64,000 nucleotides of DNA, from the NCBI RefSeq assembly GCF_006494535.1, contig NZ_VHIQ01000007.1, forward strand, positions 62,001 through 126,000, given 5' to 3'. Positions 37,891 to 46,336 of this stretch are shown here, one piece after another (the stretch's first letter is position 1; every line of letters starts with the position of its first letter). This DNA is from Paucihalobacter ruber. Its GTDB lineage: Bacteria; Bacteroidota; Bacteroidia; Flavobacteriales; Flavobacteriaceae. The translations under genes were made by a program, and so were the position numbers. The notes below the pieces were generated by a model, which ran no database searches, had not been told where the DNA came from, and saw only the letters and a list, made by a program, of their open reading frames with translations.

Positions 37891-39099
37891 TTGATCGATT
37901 ATTACAATGTTATCATTATTGGTGGTGGTGCCGCCGGATTTTTTGCAGCAATCAATATTGCCGAAAAACATCCGCATTTAAAAGTTTCCATTTTAGAGCG
38001 AGGAAGCGAAGGACTCCAAAAGGTAAAAATATCGGGAGGTGGCCGATGTAATGTTACCCACGCTGAATTTATTCCGCAGGAATTGGTGAAAAATTACCCA
38101 AGAGGTGAGAAAGAATTATTGGGGCCGTTTCATCAGTTTATGACCGGCGATACCATTGAATGGTTTGAAAAGCGCGGTATCCCTTTAAAAATAGAGGAAG
38201 ACGGACGCATGTTTCCTGAAACTGATTCATCAAAAACAATTGTAGATTTTTTTTTAAATGAGGCCGAAAGATTAGGTGTGAAGGTACTGTATAACCAATC
38301 GGTAGTTGGGTTTGAAGAAAATGAAACGCTCTGGAAAATAAGCACTAAAAAAGATGTTTTTACCTGCGAAAAACTAATTATAGCCACCGGCAGCAATCCC
38401 AAAATATGGAATTTATTGGAACAACTGGGTCATACCATCGTTAAGCCGGTACCGTCGTTGTTTACTTTTAATATTAAAGATAAGCGCATTCAGGATATTC
38501 CGGGTGTATCGGTGCCTCACGTGCAGGTAAAAGTGTTAGACAGTAAACTAACTTCCGAAGGTGCTTTGCTGGTTACTCATTGGGGTTTAAGTGCACCGGC
38601 TATTTTAAAATTATCGGCATTTGGCGCCTTAGAATTGGCTGAATGCAATTATCAATTCAAAATTGAAATTAATTTCATAAGCATTGGTTATGACGAATGT
38701 CTCACATTGTTAAAAAACTTCAAACTTACTGAAGCCAAAAAACAAGTGGGTAAATACAGCCGCTTTGAGTTACCAAAGCGCTTGTGGCAAAATCTGGTTA
38801 AGGCCTCTCAAATTTCTGAAAATAAAACTTGGGCCGATTTAAATTTGGAGCAGTTAGAAGCTTTGGCTACTCAGCTTACCAAAGCCTTATTTGAGGTGAA
38901 TGGCAAAAGCACCTTTAAAGAAGAATTTGTTACTGCCGGTGGTGTTGACCTAAAGGAAGTTAATTTTAAAACGTTTGAAAGTAAACTTCACAATCATCTT
39001 TATTTAGCCGGTGAAGTCTTAAATATTGATGCCGTAACGGGCGGATTTAATTTTCAAAATTGCTGGACTTCGGCTTTTATTCTTTCTAAAAATATATAA
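37891..39099 (+). CDS. HI0933-family NAD(P)/FAD-dependent oxidoreductase
   Basis: The product is 402 residues. The FAD-binding motif GGGAAGFFAA lies at the very N-terminus, followed by KISGGGRCNVTH, a family signature, and a C-terminal GGVDLKEVNFKTF..LYLAGEVLNIDAVTGGFNFQ. It belongs to the BaiN/HI0933 flavoproteins, whose physiological role is mostly unknown. The start is TTG, about 10 nt after the expected transcription start from the box at 37865, so the message would have almost no leader. Confidence 0.88.
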   Translation: MIDYYNVIIIGGGAAGFFAAINIAEKHPHLKVSILERGSEGLQKVKISGGGRCNVTHAEFIPQELVKNYPRGEKELLGPFHQFMTGDTIEWFEKRGIPLKIEEDGRMFPETDSSKTIVDFFLNEAERLGVKVLYNQSVVGFEENETLWKISTKKDVFTCEKLIIATGSNPKIWNLLEQLGHTIVKPVPSLFTFNIKDKRIQDIPGVSVPHVQVKVLDSKLTSEGALLVTHWGLSAPAILKLSAFGALELAECNYQFKIEINFISIGYDECLTLLKNFKLTEAKKQVGKYSRFELPKRLWQNLVKASQISENKTWADLNLEQLEALATQLTKALFEVNGKSTFKEEFVTAGGVDLKEVNFKTFESKLHNHLYLAGEVLNIDAVTGGFNFQNCWTSAFILSKNI

Positions 39100-39116
39100 G
39101 ATTCATATAAAAAGTA

Positions 39117-39124
39117 TATATTTG
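39117..39124 (+). promoter_or_regulatory. Promoter and possible operator of the toxin-antitoxin pair
   Basis: TATATTTG is a perfect TAnnTTTG box, centred in an inverted repeat atatat-ttg-atatat (39116-39130). GTATAT recurs at 39138-39143. The overlap of palindrome and promoter fits autorepression by the antitoxin complex. Confidence 0.6.
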
Positions 39125-39144
39125 ATATATTAAAATTGTATATC

Positions 39145-39396
39145 ATGGGAAAGACAAAGAAATTAATCGAATTAGACGATAAAGCCATTAAAATTCTTGA
39201 GCAGCAAGCCAAACTTCAAAAGCGCTCACTAAAAAATTACATTGAATTCACTCTTGAAGATACCGCGGCGCGTTTTAGTGAACCTTCCGATGCCTACAAG
39301 GCGATGATGGATGATATGATAAAGCGTCATGACGAAGGAACCCTTGAAACGTTTCCTGTATCAGAAGTTTTAAAGCAGTATGGAAGAAAACTTTGA
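39145..39396 (+). CDS. RHH-like antitoxin of a type II toxin-antitoxin pair
   Basis: From the ATG at 39145 the protein is 83 residues. Residues about 3-40 (KLIELDDKAIKILEQQAKLQKRS) give a beta strand followed by two helices, as in ribbon-helix-helix antitoxins. The C-terminal part, with KRHDEGTLETFPVSEV, would be the toxin-wrapping tail. The longer TTG start at 39136 is less likely because it lies too near the promoter box. It overlaps the toxin gene by 17 nt. Class is inferred from layout and weak motif. Confidence 0.7.
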   Translation: MGKTKKLIELDDKAIKILEQQAKLQKRSLKNYIEFTLEDTAARFSEPSDAYKAMMDDMIKRHDEGTLETFPVSEVLKQYGRKL

Positions 39397-39652
39397 ATTT
39401 TCTGCCGAAGCTAAATCAGAGCTTTTTAGAGCGAGGTGTTATTTTAAATTGATTGGTAGAGAGGAAGAGTTTTTGGATGATTTAATAAATCAATTAAACA
39501 TTATTCAAAATATGCCTGAGGCTTTTCAAGTAAGATATAAAAGTATTCGAATTGTTCAATTTGACAGATTTGACTACTCTATTCATTATAGACTTCAATT
39601 AAATGGAAAAATCACCATCTATCATATAATCAATCAAAAACAAGATTTTTAA
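39380..39652 (+). CDS. ParE/RelE-superfamily toxin
   Basis: The 90-residue protein has the ParE-like layout: two N-terminal helices (FSAEAKSELFRARCYFKLIG..LDDLINQL) and a C-terminal sheet with RYKSIRIVQFDRFDYSIHYRL and ITIYHIINQKQD. ParE toxins inhibit gyrase and RelE toxins cut mRNA; the sequence does not decide which. The overlap with the antitoxin supports a two-gene module. Confidence 0.78.
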   Translation: MEENFEFSAEAKSELFRARCYFKLIGREEEFLDDLINQLNIIQNMPEAFQVRYKSIRIVQFDRFDYSIHYRLQLNGKITIYHIINQKQDF

Positions 39653-39679
39653 TTTCAATTTCCAAAACCAAATACTTAG

Positions 39680-39687
39680 TATCTTTG
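39680..39687 (+). promoter_or_regulatory. Promoter box of mvaD, predicted leaderless transcript
   Basis: TATCTTTG is a perfect TAnnTTTG box ending 6 nt before the ATG at 39694. With the usual start about 6-8 nt after the box, the mRNA would begin at or next to the start codon. Confidence 0.75.
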
Positions 39688-39693
39688 CCCCGC

Positions 39694-40773
39694 ATGACAA
39701 CAGAACACTTTATTCCAAAACATAGTAATTCAACATTAACAGCTGGGAGCGTTTCATGGCAATCGCCCAGTAATATTGCCTTGGTGAAATACTGGGGGAA
39801 GTATGGTGAGCAATTGCCTAAAAACACATCTATAAGTTTTACTCTGAGTAATTGCCATACCAAAACCAAGTTGAATTATACACCTTCTAACTCTAATACA
39901 TTTGAATTCGAGGTTTATCTTGACGGCCAACGCGCTGAAAGTTTTGAACCCAAAATTTTAAAGTTTTTTGAACGCATTGAAGTTTATATGCCGTTTTTAA
40001 AACAGTTCAAGTATAAAATAGAAACCACCAATAGTTTTCCGCATAGCAGTGGTATTGCGTCTTCGGCCAGTGGCATGAGTGCTTTGGCATTGTGTTTAAT
40101 GAATTTAGAAAGACTTGTAAATTCGGATATCACAGACGAGTATTTTTATGCTAAAGCGTCGTTTTTGGCAAGATTAGGTTCGGGTAGTGCCTGCAGAAGT
40201 ATTCAAGGTCCGTTGGTGGTTTGGGGTGAACACTCGGTTTTACCCGGAAGCAGCAATTTAGTTGGTACCACTTTACCTTTTGAACTTCACAGTAATTTTA
40301 AAGATTATTGCGACACCATCTTACTGGTAGATGAAGGCGAAAAAGTGGTGTCGAGTACTGTTGGTCATAATTTAATGCACAAACACCCTTTTGCCGAACA
40401 GCGTTTTAGTCAGGCTAATCATAATTTTGAAAAAATCATTGAGGTTTTAAAATCGGGTGATTTAGATAGTTTTATGGAAATAGTTGAAAGTGAAGCGCTC
40501 AGCTTACATGCCATGATGATGACCAGTCATCCTTATTTTATTTTAATGAAGCCCAATACTTTGAGCATTATTAATAAGATCTGGGAATTTAGAAGACAAT
40601 CAGGCAGCAAAGTCTGTTTTACCTTAGATGCCGGCGCCAATGTTCATGTGTTGTATCCCAATGCCGAAAAAGAACAAGTGAGATACTTTATTACGAATGA
40701 ATTGGCTTCCTTTTGTGAAAACAAAAAATATATTAACGACCAGGTTGGTAACGGAGCATTTGCTTTAATTTGA
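39694..40773 (+). CDS. mvaD: Diphosphomevalonate decarboxylase
   Basis: From the ATG at 39694 the protein is 359 residues. Family motifs are SPSNIALVKYWGK, the GHMP loop HSSGIASSASGMSAL, and GSGSACRSI. It makes isopentenyl diphosphate from mevalonate diphosphate with ATP. The adjacent GHMP kinase and prenyltransferase confirm a mevalonate cluster. A TTG 9 nt further upstream lies within the promoter box and is rejected as start. Confidence 0.95.
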   Translation: MTTEHFIPKHSNSTLTAGSVSWQSPSNIALVKYWGKYGEQLPKNTSISFTLSNCHTKTKLNYTPSNSNTFEFEVYLDGQRAESFEPKILKFFERIEVYMPFLKQFKYKIETTNSFPHSSGIASSASGMSALALCLMNLERLVNSDITDEYFYAKASFLARLGSGSACRSIQGPLVVWGEHSVLPGSSNLVGTTLPFELHSNFKDYCDTILLVDEGEKVVSSTVGHNLMHKHPFAEQRFSQANHNFEKIIEVLKSGDLDSFMEIVESEALSLHAMMMTSHPYFILMKPNTLSIINKIWEFRRQSGSKVCFTLDAGANVHVLYPNAEKEQVRYFITNELASFCENKKYINDQVGNGAFALI

Positions 40774-40824
40774 TAAATTATACTTAAAAAACGGCATTCA
40801 AATAGTTTGTATCACTTTAATTAT

Positions 40825-40832
40825 TAGATTTG
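40825..40832 (+). promoter_or_regulatory. Promoter box of the GHMP kinase gene
   Basis: TAGATTTG is a perfect TAnnTTTG match, 24 nt before the ATG at 40857. It separates the kinase from mvaD as its own transcription unit and rules out a TTG start at 40830. Confidence 0.7.
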
Positions 40833-40856
40833 TATCGCTTATCAGACTCATTGCCT

Positions 40857-41786
40857 ATGAAAGGTCCGTTGTTTTATTCTAAAATCTTACTCTTTGGAGA
40901 GTATGGTATTATTAAAGATTCTAAAGGTTTATCCATTCCATACAACTTCTATAATGGCGCCTTAAAAATGGATGGTAATACATCTGAGAAGGCTTTGAAA
41001 TCAAATGAAAGCCTAAAAAAATTCACACATTATATCACCAATCTAGATAAGAGTCTAGTGCGTTTTGATATAGAGGCATTAAAGACCGACGTTGATTCCG
41101 GAATGTACTTTGACTCATCTATTCCGCAAGGTTACGGAGTTGGTAGTAGCGGTGCTTTGGTGGCTGCTATTTACGATAAATATGCGCTTGATAAAATTAC
41201 AGTTTTAGAAAATCTCACCCGTGAAAAGTTATTAGAACTTAAGCAGATTTTTTCTGAAATGGAATCGTTTTTCCACGGTAAGTCGTCCGGATTAGACCCA
41301 TTAAACAGTTATTTAAGTCTTCCAATTTTAATCAATTCAAAAGATAATATTGAAGCTACCGGTATTCCCTATCAAAAATCATCAGGGAAAGGAGCAGTAT
41401 TTTTATTAGATAGTGGCATTGTTGGTGAAACAGCACCAATGGTTGGGATCTTTATGGAAAATATGAAGCAAGAAGGTTTTAGAAATATGCTCAAAGACCA
41501 GTTTATCAAATATACCGATGCCTGTGTTGACGATTTTCTGAAAGGTGATGTAAAGTCGCTTTTTAAAAACACCAAGCAACTGTCTAAGGTAGTTTTAAAT
41601 AACTTTAAGCCCATGATTCCACAACAGTTTCATGAGTTGTGGCAAAAAGGCATAGAAACCAACGACTACTATTTAAAACTTTGTGGTTCTGGCGGTGGTG
41701 GTTATATATTAGGATTCACCGAGAATATTGAGAAAGCCAAAATATCGTTAGAAGGTCATAAAATTGAAGTAGTTTATAACTTCTAA
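40857..41786 (+). CDS. GHMP kinase, probable mevalonate kinase
   Basis: From the ATG at 40857 the protein has 309 residues: KILLFGEYGIIKD at the N-terminus, the ATP loop IPQGYGVGSSGALVAAIYDKY, and the C-terminal LCGSGGGGYILGF. The mevalonate context suggests mevalonate kinase (phosphorylates mevalonate), though phosphomevalonate kinase of the same fold cannot be excluded. It precedes the prenyltransferase. Confidence 0.85.
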   Translation: MKGPLFYSKILLFGEYGIIKDSKGLSIPYNFYNGALKMDGNTSEKALKSNESLKKFTHYITNLDKSLVRFDIEALKTDVDSGMYFDSSIPQGYGVGSSGALVAAIYDKYALDKITVLENLTREKLLELKQIFSEMESFFHGKSSGLDPLNSYLSLPILINSKDNIEATGIPYQKSSGKGAVFLLDSGIVGETAPMVGIFMENMKQEGFRNMLKDQFIKYTDACVDDFLKGDVKSLFKNTKQLSKVVLNNFKPMIPQQFHELWQKGIETNDYYLKLCGSGGGGYILGFTENIEKAKISLEGHKIEVVYNF

Positions 41787-41838
41787 TCGAGCTATATCAA
41801 GGCAGACTCTTTTAGGTCCTGCTAAAAAATAATTCACC

Positions 41839-42744
41839 ATGCTATCTCGCAGTCAAAAACATATACTTATTAAGTTTTTTAGTCTGTTCTCGGTAGTAAG
41901 AGGCTACAATATTCTTGTAGTTGTTGTTGCGCAGTACCTAGCCTCTATTTATATTTTTGCCTCAGACTTGCCCATTTCCACTGTTATATTTGATATAAAC
42001 TTATTAATGCTAGTATTAGCTTCATCGGCTTCAATAGCGGCAGGCTATATTATTAACAGTTTTTACGACTCAGAAAAAGATTTAATAAACAGGCCACAAA
42101 AAACCATGATAGATAGGTTGGTAAGTCAAAACACCAAGTTGTCTTTTTATTTTATTCTCAATTTTTTAGCCGTTGTTTTTGCTAGTTATGTATCGTTTAG
42201 AGCCGTTGTATTTTTTGCGTTTTATATTTTTTCAATTTGGTTGTATTCTCATAAATTAAAAAAGATTCCATTGCTTGGAAATATTTTTTCGGCGTTACTA
42301 ACCGTGACCCCGTTTTTTGCCATTTTTATTTATTACCGCAATTTTAACGAAGACATTTTTTTTCATGCTACTTTTTTGTTTTTACTGTTAAGTATTAGAG
42401 AAATGGTAAAAGATTTAGAGAATCTTCAAGGCGATTTTACCCAAAACTATCAAACAATACCTGTGAAATTTGGCGTTAGGGTTTCAAAAAGCATCATTTC
42501 AATTTTTGTTTTTTTAACCATAATCCCAGCGGTTATTCTTATAACCAGTTATAATTTAGGTTATATGTATGTCTATTTTTATTTGAGTATGGTGCTGTTG
42601 GTTATAGCCTTAATTGTGTTGTGGATGTCTAATTCAAAACAGCAGTTCTGGTGGTTACACAACCTCTTAAAATTTGTAATTGTTTTGGGTGTGCTTTGTA
42701 TTGTTTTGATTGATATCGATGCGCTACTTAAAAAGATTATATAA
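41839..42744 (+). CDS. UbiA-family prenyltransferase
   Basis: The 301-residue membrane protein has about nine hydrophobic segments and the first Asp-rich motif in NSFYDSEKDLINRP, typical of UbiA enzymes, which join a prenyl diphosphate to an acceptor. The second Asp-rich loop region is REMVKDLENLQGDF. Homologues beside mevalonate genes in Flavobacteriia are often labelled geranylgeranylglycerol-phosphate geranylgeranyltransferase; I cannot confirm that acceptor from sequence. Confidence 0.82.
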   Translation: MLSRSQKHILIKFFSLFSVVRGYNILVVVVAQYLASIYIFASDLPISTVIFDINLLMLVLASSASIAAGYIINSFYDSEKDLINRPQKTMIDRLVSQNTKLSFYFILNFLAVVFASYVSFRAVVFFAFYIFSIWLYSHKLKKIPLLGNIFSALLTVTPFFAIFIYYRNFNEDIFFHATFLFLLLSIREMVKDLENLQGDFTQNYQTIPVKFGVRVSKSIISIFVFLTIIPAVILITSYNLGYMYVYFYLSMVLLVIALIVLWMSNSKQQFWWLHNLLKFVIVLGVLCIVLIDIDALLKKII

Positions 42745-42810
42745 TTTAATTACAGATAAATATTAAGATTTACTTAATAAATTAAAAGCCGTTAAATTCT
42801 TTTAAACCTT

Positions 42811-42818
42811 TATTTTTG
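42811..42818 (+). promoter_or_regulatory. Promoter box of the envelope cluster
   Basis: TATTTTTG matches TAnnTTTG. It is followed by three copies of TCTAAATT (42841, 42864 and 42891), possible regulator sites, before the TTG start at 42907. Confidence 0.55.
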
Positions 42819-42906
42819 CAGGAATTTAAGCTGTTTATAATCTAAATTTAAAAAGTAATCGTATCTAAATTATACAATCAATTAACCTAATCTAAATTTC
42901 ACATTT

Positions 42907-43515
42907 TTGAAAATAAAATTCCTCTTTTTGTTTCTAGTTTTAATTAGTTTTGAGTTGTTGAATGCGCAGATAAAACCTGAATTTGGTTTAAAATTTGGAG
43001 TTAATCTCGCAGATATGCGAACAGATGAAAATACCTTAAGCCCAAGATCTACCTTTCATTTTGGTTTTGAAGCCGAGCAACAACTCAGCAGCAAATGGAG
43101 TTTGCAAACAGAATTGCTTTACTCAAGACAAGGTAATGTGCGCAGAGGTCGTACCGAAGAAGGCGTTAAATTTGATAATATCTTAGCCTTAGATTATTTA
43201 AACATTCCAATATTTGCAAACTATTACTTAAAAGATGGCTTATATATAAGCTCAGGGATGCAATTAGGATTTTTGTTAAGAGCTCAACTTCAGGAAACCG
43301 TTGGAACAGATTCTAACCAGCAAAATGTTAATGACAATTATAAAAATACAGATGTAGGTATGATTTTTGGAGCGGGATATAAAACCGATTGGGGTTTTAA
43401 CGTGGGGTTAAGATATAATTGGGGTTTTACCAATGTATTAAAAGAACCACTAGCATATACGCTTGTAGAAAGAAATTCGGTTTTACAATTATATATGAGT
43501 TATCGAATAAAATAA
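42907..43515 (+). CDS. Outer-membrane beta-barrel protein (PorT/OMP_b-brl_2 type)
   Basis: The product is 202 residues with a signal peptide (KIKFLFLFLVL..LLNAQ) and a small barrel: alternating strands, IKPEFGLKFGVNLADM at the start and a final aromatic strand LQLYMSYRIK. The start codon is TTG; no ATG precedes the signal peptide. It is the first of four envelope genes with spacers of 7-17 nt. PorT-like barrels are common in Bacteroidota and their roles vary. Confidence 0.82.
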   Translation: MKIKFLFLFLVLISFELLNAQIKPEFGLKFGVNLADMRTDENTLSPRSTFHFGFEAEQQLSSKWSLQTELLYSRQGNVRRGRTEEGVKFDNILALDYLNIPIFANYYLKDGLYISSGMQLGFLLRAQLQETVGTDSNQQNVNDNYKNTDVGMIFGAGYKTDWGFNVGLRYNWGFTNVLKEPLAYTLVERNSVLQLYMSYRIK

Positions 43516-43522
43516 AAACGCT

Positions 43523-45496
43523 TTGATTTACAATAAGATAAAATATTTCTTACTCTGTATTTTCTGTTTTGGAAGTATAGTTACTTTAAAGGCTCAAGAA
43601 ACCTTCAAAGGTAATTTTCAGCTTACCGACACCATTTTCGGGCATGCCGAATACAACTATGCAACAAAAAATAATACCAGCATTTTTGTAGGAGCCTTTA
43701 AATTTAATTATTCAAAAAAGTTTAATGAGGTATTTAGAACCCTCAGCTATCAAGGGAATTTTGATGAGAATAAAAAAACCGGACAATGGATATTTTCTTC
43801 AAAAAACCTTGTTAAATCAGACTCCTTAAATATTTCAGATTATCAAATCAGCTATACTGCCAGTGGATTTGAATATCGCGTTCAAGGCCAATTTAAAGAT
43901 GGCAAGGCTTGGGGAGATTGGGTCGTTATCGAACAAAACTTTAAAGATGCCACTCCATTAGATACTATTTTTTCGGCAAATGCGGTATTTGAAAATGGTA
44001 AAATGATTAATGAATTAAGGGCTAAATCCCAAAAAATGAGCTTAGATGGTCTGTTTGATAATGACGGTATGGCTAATGGCACCTGGGTAATTCTTCATAA
44101 CCTTGATGATAAAATTATAGAAGAAAGAAGAGTTTATGAGAACGGGGTTTTTAAAAATCATTTTTTGAGTTATAAGGGAGAAACCCATCAAATAGAACAC
44201 TTTGGTTTAGGTACTACTAAAGATGAAGATGAAGCAAACTGGGAAATTATTGATGTAAGAAATCAATATTTCAACATTTTTGAATTAAGTAACATTGGTT
44301 TTAAAGGCAATTCAAATCTGCCAGAAGTAAACGATGTAAAGCGTTTAACACACACCGCAAACGACTTTATGGAAAGATCAATCACATCTTTTGCTTTAAA
44401 AAATAATTTTAATATATGGAATAACATCACAAATGAACAAGAAATTGAATTTGGTAAATTTAAAGTGAGAAAATATCCATACACCAAAAATGAAAAACAA
44501 ATAGTTGCCGATATCATTTCCTACAGCAGCAATATTTCTAAGACTCTCAAACAATTTTTTAATAATCCACAGATTGAATTAGGTAGACTCAATTTCGAAT
44601 CTTTAAATAGATGCTATGCTGTTTTGGAAGTCTATAAAAACCATTTAAAAGAAATTGATGCTCTGGCCGAAAAAATTTCCAATCCGGCTCTCGAGTATTT
44701 AGATAGAAGCACTTTCGTAAAAAGTATTGCGCCTAATTTTAATTTAGGTGACAGCATTACATATAGCTTCAAGGAAGATACGTATTCAGAGAATCATAAT
44801 TTCCCAACGGTGCCTTTAAAAGACGCTTTTAATATGGAATCTGCCCATCAATTTTTCAAATCTATTCAACAAGATTTAAGTTCGGTGTATAAAGAAGCGG
44901 CCGTTGTTTTGAACGATTTGCAAAAAATGGAAGATTTGTCCGATTTAGAGACATCATTTGTGCAAAAAAGAAATGAAATTCAAAATCGCTTTAATAATTC
45001 CGAAAACGACGAATACTACAACAATTTTCATATAGATTTTAAGGATGTTGTTCAAGCATTTTCAGAACAACAGTTCAAATCTTATGCAGCTTTGAGTTTA
45101 GACGATAAAAAACAACGAATTGATGATTATTTAGCTTGTTTTGAGGACGTATTGAACCTCTATGATTTTCTGGCCGATTTGCAAATAAAAATTAACCGAC
45201 TTGATGAAACTTACATACGAACTACGTTTAATCCATACCTGATGGTTGATATGGACGAGCGCATAAAAGAGCGACTTTACAACGCTTACATTGACATTGC
45301 TTTGCCTTATTTATTAGATAAAATGAAGAATGAATTTGAATGTGAAAACATAGATCTTAACACCGAAAACATTAAAAATTTAATCAATAAAATGTCTCAA
45401 CTCAGAGATGAAGATACGGCTGTAAAAGAGCGGCAACTTAGACGTGTAAAAGATGCTTTAGAAGTATTTGGCATCATAGAGCTCGATATTAACTAA
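43523..45496 (+). CDS. Secreted protein of unknown function with YwqK/MORN-like N-terminal repeats
   Basis: The product is 657 residues with a TTG start and a signal peptide (LLCIFCFGS..LKAQ). Residues about 60-230 contain G-x-F/W-x-x-x-K-x-x-G-x-W repeats (YQGNFDENKKTGQWIF, GQFKDGKAWGDWV, GLFDNDGMANGTWV) like antitoxin-YwqK/MORN folds. The remaining 420 residues are largely helical, with charged coiled-coil-like stretches. I do not recognise the C-terminal family. It sits between two barrels, so an envelope role is likely. Confidence 0.72.
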   Translation: MIYNKIKYFLLCIFCFGSIVTLKAQETFKGNFQLTDTIFGHAEYNYATKNNTSIFVGAFKFNYSKKFNEVFRTLSYQGNFDENKKTGQWIFSSKNLVKSDSLNISDYQISYTASGFEYRVQGQFKDGKAWGDWVVIEQNFKDATPLDTIFSANAVFENGKMINELRAKSQKMSLDGLFDNDGMANGTWVILHNLDDKIIEERRVYENGVFKNHFLSYKGETHQIEHFGLGTTKDEDEANWEIIDVRNQYFNIFELSNIGFKGNSNLPEVNDVKRLTHTANDFMERSITSFALKNNFNIWNNITNEQEIEFGKFKVRKYPYTKNEKQIVADIISYSSNISKTLKQFFNNPQIELGRLNFESLNRCYAVLEVYKNHLKEIDALAEKISNPALEYLDRSTFVKSIAPNFNLGDSITYSFKEDTYSENHNFPTVPLKDAFNMESAHQFFKSIQQDLSSVYKEAAVVLNDLQKMEDLSDLETSFVQKRNEIQNRFNNSENDEYYNNFHIDFKDVVQAFSEQQFKSYAALSLDDKKQRIDDYLACFEDVLNLYDFLADLQIKINRLDETYIRTTFNPYLMVDMDERIKERLYNAYIDIALPYLLDKMKNEFECENIDLNTENIKNLINKMSQLRDEDTAVKERQLRRVKDALEVFGIIELDIN

Positions 45497-45513
45497 TCCA
45501 AACAAAATCATCC

Positions 45514-46329
45514 TTGAAGAAAATTTACATTCATTTTTCCGTTCTTCCTTTGTATTGTCTGGTTTGGTTATCGTCGTATGGACAAAATACAGAGCCTGAA
45601 GCTTCATTGGTCAATCCGCAAACTACACTTACATGGATTGGAAATTATGGCACATTTAGGTTGAGCGACAAATTTTATTGGCATGCCGAATTGCATTACA
45701 GAAGGCGCGAATCTGCTAACACCTTGTTTTATGGCCAAATGGCTCAAATTTACAATAGACATGGTATTAAATATGTGCCTACTAAAAATTTTAGTGCCAC
45801 CTTTGGTGGTGTTTTAAGATTTGACTTTAATCCCAATGCAGAAGATGGCTTTGAAAGTATGATTTTAGAGCCCAGACTTTGGCATGAATATATTTGGACC
45901 ATGCCTTATGAACACCTACGAATTTATCACAGGTTAAGATTTGAACACAGATGGAGCAGAGGTTTTGCTGAAAATTCAGATTGGCGCTTTAGAAATCGCT
46001 GGCGATATAAGTTTTTAATGAAAATACCCCTTAATAAACCCAATTTACAACCGGGTGCTTTTTATTTTAGTCCAGATGTGGAGCTAATCATGCAATCGGG
46101 TAAAACCATTAGTGATAACACACTTGAGGACTTGCGTATTTTTCCGACATTTGCATATATTGCAAGCCCAAGAGTGACGTATTCAGCGGGTTTAATGTAC
46201 ACTACCGGTCAAACGGAAGAAGCCGGCTATATCTACCGTGAGCGGTGGATTTTGAGGTTTAATGTTTATTTAAATTTCGATTTTAGAAAAGGAGAACAAA
46301 AAATTCCGGAAACTAATTTTTACGATTAA
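45514..46329 (+). CDS. DUF2490-family outer-membrane protein
   Basis: The 271-residue protein has a TTG start, a signal peptide (..WLSSYGQ), and DUF2490-like strands rich in W, R and Y, for example WHAELHYRRRE, LRFEHRWSRGF and RFRNRWRYKF. The C-terminus has the strand NVYLNFDFRK. It is probably a 10-12 strand barrel. It is 17 nt after the previous gene and 7 nt before the MORN gene. Confidence 0.82.
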   Translation: MKKIYIHFSVLPLYCLVWLSSYGQNTEPEASLVNPQTTLTWIGNYGTFRLSDKFYWHAELHYRRRESANTLFYGQMAQIYNRHGIKYVPTKNFSATFGGVLRFDFNPNAEDGFESMILEPRLWHEYIWTMPYEHLRIYHRLRFEHRWSRGFAENSDWRFRNRWRYKFLMKIPLNKPNLQPGAFYFSPDVELIMQSGKTISDNTLEDLRIFPTFAYIASPRVTYSAGLMYTTGQTEEAGYIYRERWILRFNVYLNFDFRKGEQKIPETNFYD

Positions 46330-46336
46330 CAAATTT

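Noticed and set aside
39685-39693. TTG start for mvaD
   Set aside because: It lies inside a perfect promoter box; the ATG at 39694 gives a normal N-terminus.
40830-40856. TTG start for the GHMP kinase at 40830
   Set aside because: It falls in the TAGATTTG box and the ATG at 40857 starts the conserved domain.
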